Shown piece by piece: positions 62,891-64,000 of a stretch of 64,000 nt of DNA. A model generated the notes under the pieces. That model saw nothing but the letters and a program-made list of their open reading frames with translations, did not search any database and was not told where the DNA came from. The position numbers and the translations under genes are program-made. Source of the stretch: Pseudarthrobacter phenanthrenivorans (GTDB lineage Bacteria; Actinomycetota; Actinomycetes; Actinomycetales; Micrococcaceae); assembly GCF_000813845.1 (NCBI RefSeq), contig NZ_JWTB01000003.1:1-64000 (forward strand), written 5' to 3'. Position 1 is the stretch's first letter. Each line of letters begins with the position of its first letter.

Positions 62891-64000
62891 ATGGCTCACA
62901 CTGCAACAACGCCCGAAACCGACCTCGCCGCCGAACTGCGTGCGGATGTCCGGCGCGTCTCCACGCTGCTGGGCGAGTCCCTGGTCCGCCAGCACGGCCC
63001 CGAACTGCTGGACCTCGTGGAGCAGGTCCGGCTCCTCACCAAGGAATCCAAGGAAGCTGCGCGCGGCGGCGCGCATGCCACCGGGCCCTGGAGCGCGCAC
63101 GACGTCGTCGCCCAGGTCCGCGAACTGCTGGGCTCCCTGCCCATCGAGCAGGCCACCGACCTGGTGCGTGCCTTCGCGTTCTACTTCCACCTCGCCAACG
63201 CCGCTGAGCAGGTCCACCGGGTCCGCGGGCTGCGAACCCGTGCCGAGAAGGACGGCTGGCTGGCCAAGACCGTGGCGGAGATCGCCGGGCAGGCCGGCCC
63301 GGACGTGCTGCAGGAAGTGGTCAACGGACTGGATGTCCGCCCCATCTTCACCGCCCACCCCACCGAGGCCTCCCGCCGCTCGGTGCTGGACAAAATCCGC
63401 AAGCTCTCCGACGTCCTGTCCCGCCCCACCGCGGAAGGCTCCACGGCCCGCCGGCGGCAGGACCGGCAGCTGGCCGAAATCATCGACCAGATGTGGCAGA
63501 CCGACGAACTGCGGCAGGTCCGGCCCACCCCTGTCGATGAAGCCAGGAACGCCATCTACTACCTGGGCGGCATCCTCACCGACGCCATGCCGGAAATGCT
63601 GTCCGAGCTCTCCGAACTCCTCGGCGAGCACGGCGTCACCCTCGCTTCCAAGGACGCCCCCATCCGGTTCGGCTCCTGGATCGGCGGTGACCGCGACGGC
63701 AACCCGAACGTCACCGCCGCCGTCACCCGCGAAATCCTGCAGATCCAGAACCAGAGCGCCATCCGGATCAGCATCGGCATGATCGATGAGCTGATCTCCA
63801 TCCTGTCCAACTCCACGGCGCTGGCGGGTGCCGACGAAGCGCTGCTCACGTCCATCGACGAGGACCTGAAGAAGCTGCCCGGCCTGGACAAAAGGGTCCT
63901 GGAGCTGAACGCGCAGGAGCCGTACCGGCTGAAGCTGACCTGCATCAAGGCCAAGCTCATCAACACCGGCAAGCGGGTTGCGGTGAACTCCAACCATGAG
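62891..64000 (+). CDS. ppc: Phosphoenolpyruvate carboxylase, cut by the window edge
   Basis: 370 codons are present from ATG 62891 to the end of the window without a stop; the full protein should be about 900 residues or more. PEP carboxylase fixes bicarbonate to PEP, giving oxaloacetate. The catalytic-His signature VRPIFTAHPTEASRRSVLDK is present, as is FGSWIGGDRDGNPNVTAAVT. The ATG has only a weak ribosome-binding site. It replenishes the TCA cycle, complementary to aceA/aceB in the same window. Confidence 0.96.
   Translation, partial: MAHTATTPETDLAAELRADVRRVSTLLGESLVRQHGPELLDLVEQVRLLTKESKEAARGGAHATGPWSAHDVVAQVRELLGSLPIEQATDLVRAFAFYFHLANAAEQVHRVRGLRTRAEKDGWLAKTVAEIAGQAGPDVLQEVVNGLDVRPIFTAHPTEASRRSVLDKIRKLSDVLSRPTAEGSTARRRQDRQLAEIIDQMWQTDELRQVRPTPVDEARNAIYYLGGILTDAMPEMLSELSELLGEHGVTLASKDAPIRFGSWIGGDRDGNPNVTAAVTREILQIQNQSAIRISIGMIDELISILSNSTALAGADEALLTSIDEDLKKLPGLDKRVLELNAQEPYRLKLTCIKAKLINTGKRVAVNSNHE

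Overview
The window is a compact, high-GC chromosomal segment from an actinobacterium. Protein content points to Micrococcaceae, most likely Arthrobacter sensu lato (Arthrobacter or Pseudarthrobacter). The signs are a purS-purQ-purL cluster, an aspartokinase followed by recR, dnaX and the small SRP RNA, a divergent aceA-aceB/ramB glyoxylate locus, and many short intergenic regions. The genus assignment is inference from remembered protein families, not a database search. No prophage, insertion sequence, integrase or CRISPR array is visible.

Layout. 1-3.4 kb: purine synthesis (purSQL, minus strand). 3.6-9.1 kb: a small membrane protein, a secreted subtilase (plus strand) and, convergent with it, three overlapping minus-strand genes, two of which carry Streptomyces-subtilisin-inhibitor-like domains. 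9.2-10.4 kb: an OhrR-type MarR regulator and two small paralogous proteins. 10.5-16.8 kb: housekeeping genes lysC, recR, dnaX, the SRP RNA and a tRNA-Ser(GGA). 16.9-24.8 kb: an MpaB-like oxygenase, a secreted M23 peptidase with a Thr/Pro/Ala tail, a glutathione peroxidase, a cyclic-nucleotide-phosphodiesterase-like enzyme, a Stealth-type phosphotransferase with a HAD phosphatase, and a LytR_C protein. 24.8-32.5 kb: TetR and DsbA-like oxidoreductase, a glycosyltransferase with a debranching enzyme, a GNAT, a D-2-hydroxyacid dehydrogenase and a CynX-type MFS transporter.

32.7-37.6 kb holds malate synthase, isocitrate lyase and the divergent RamB regulator, i.e. acetate and fatty-acid carbon entering the glyoxylate shunt. 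37.8-42.6 kb is an unusual unit: response regulator, histidine kinase and an orphan TAXI-type binding lipoprotein in one overlapping operon, divergent from an MHS-family carboxylate permease. The permease promoter carries a tandem 11-bp direct repeat of the kind OmpR-family regulators bind. 42.7-48.3 kb: two TetR regulators with clearly visible paired operators, pyruvate:quinone oxidoreductase (poxB), thiD and a nucleotide-sugar-epimerase-like protein.

48.4-51.4 kb: a queuosine-precursor transporter (YhhQ) and tRNA-guanine transglycosylase (tgt), with a dienelactone-hydrolase gene between them and no de novo preQ genes in the window. This suggests salvage. 51.4-62.8 kb: small metabolic and hypothetical genes, a membrane-anchored GH32 fructanase, a cytosolic GH76 enzyme, an SDR plus acyl-CoA dehydrogenase pair under a candidate palindromic operator, DUF1684 and an F420-reductase-like oxidoreductase. 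The right edge cuts phosphoenolpyruvate carboxylase (ppc). Together ppc, aceA/aceB, poxB and the carboxylate permease give the segment a strong C2/C4 central-carbon flavour.

The most distinctive signals are the subtilase/inhibitor neighbourhood, the TAXI-kinase-regulator-permease unit with its visible operator, and a tandem 32-bp repeat at 37.6 kb. A further copy of that repeat lies at 45.6 kb. Each lies directly downstream of the stop codon of an unrelated minus-strand gene.
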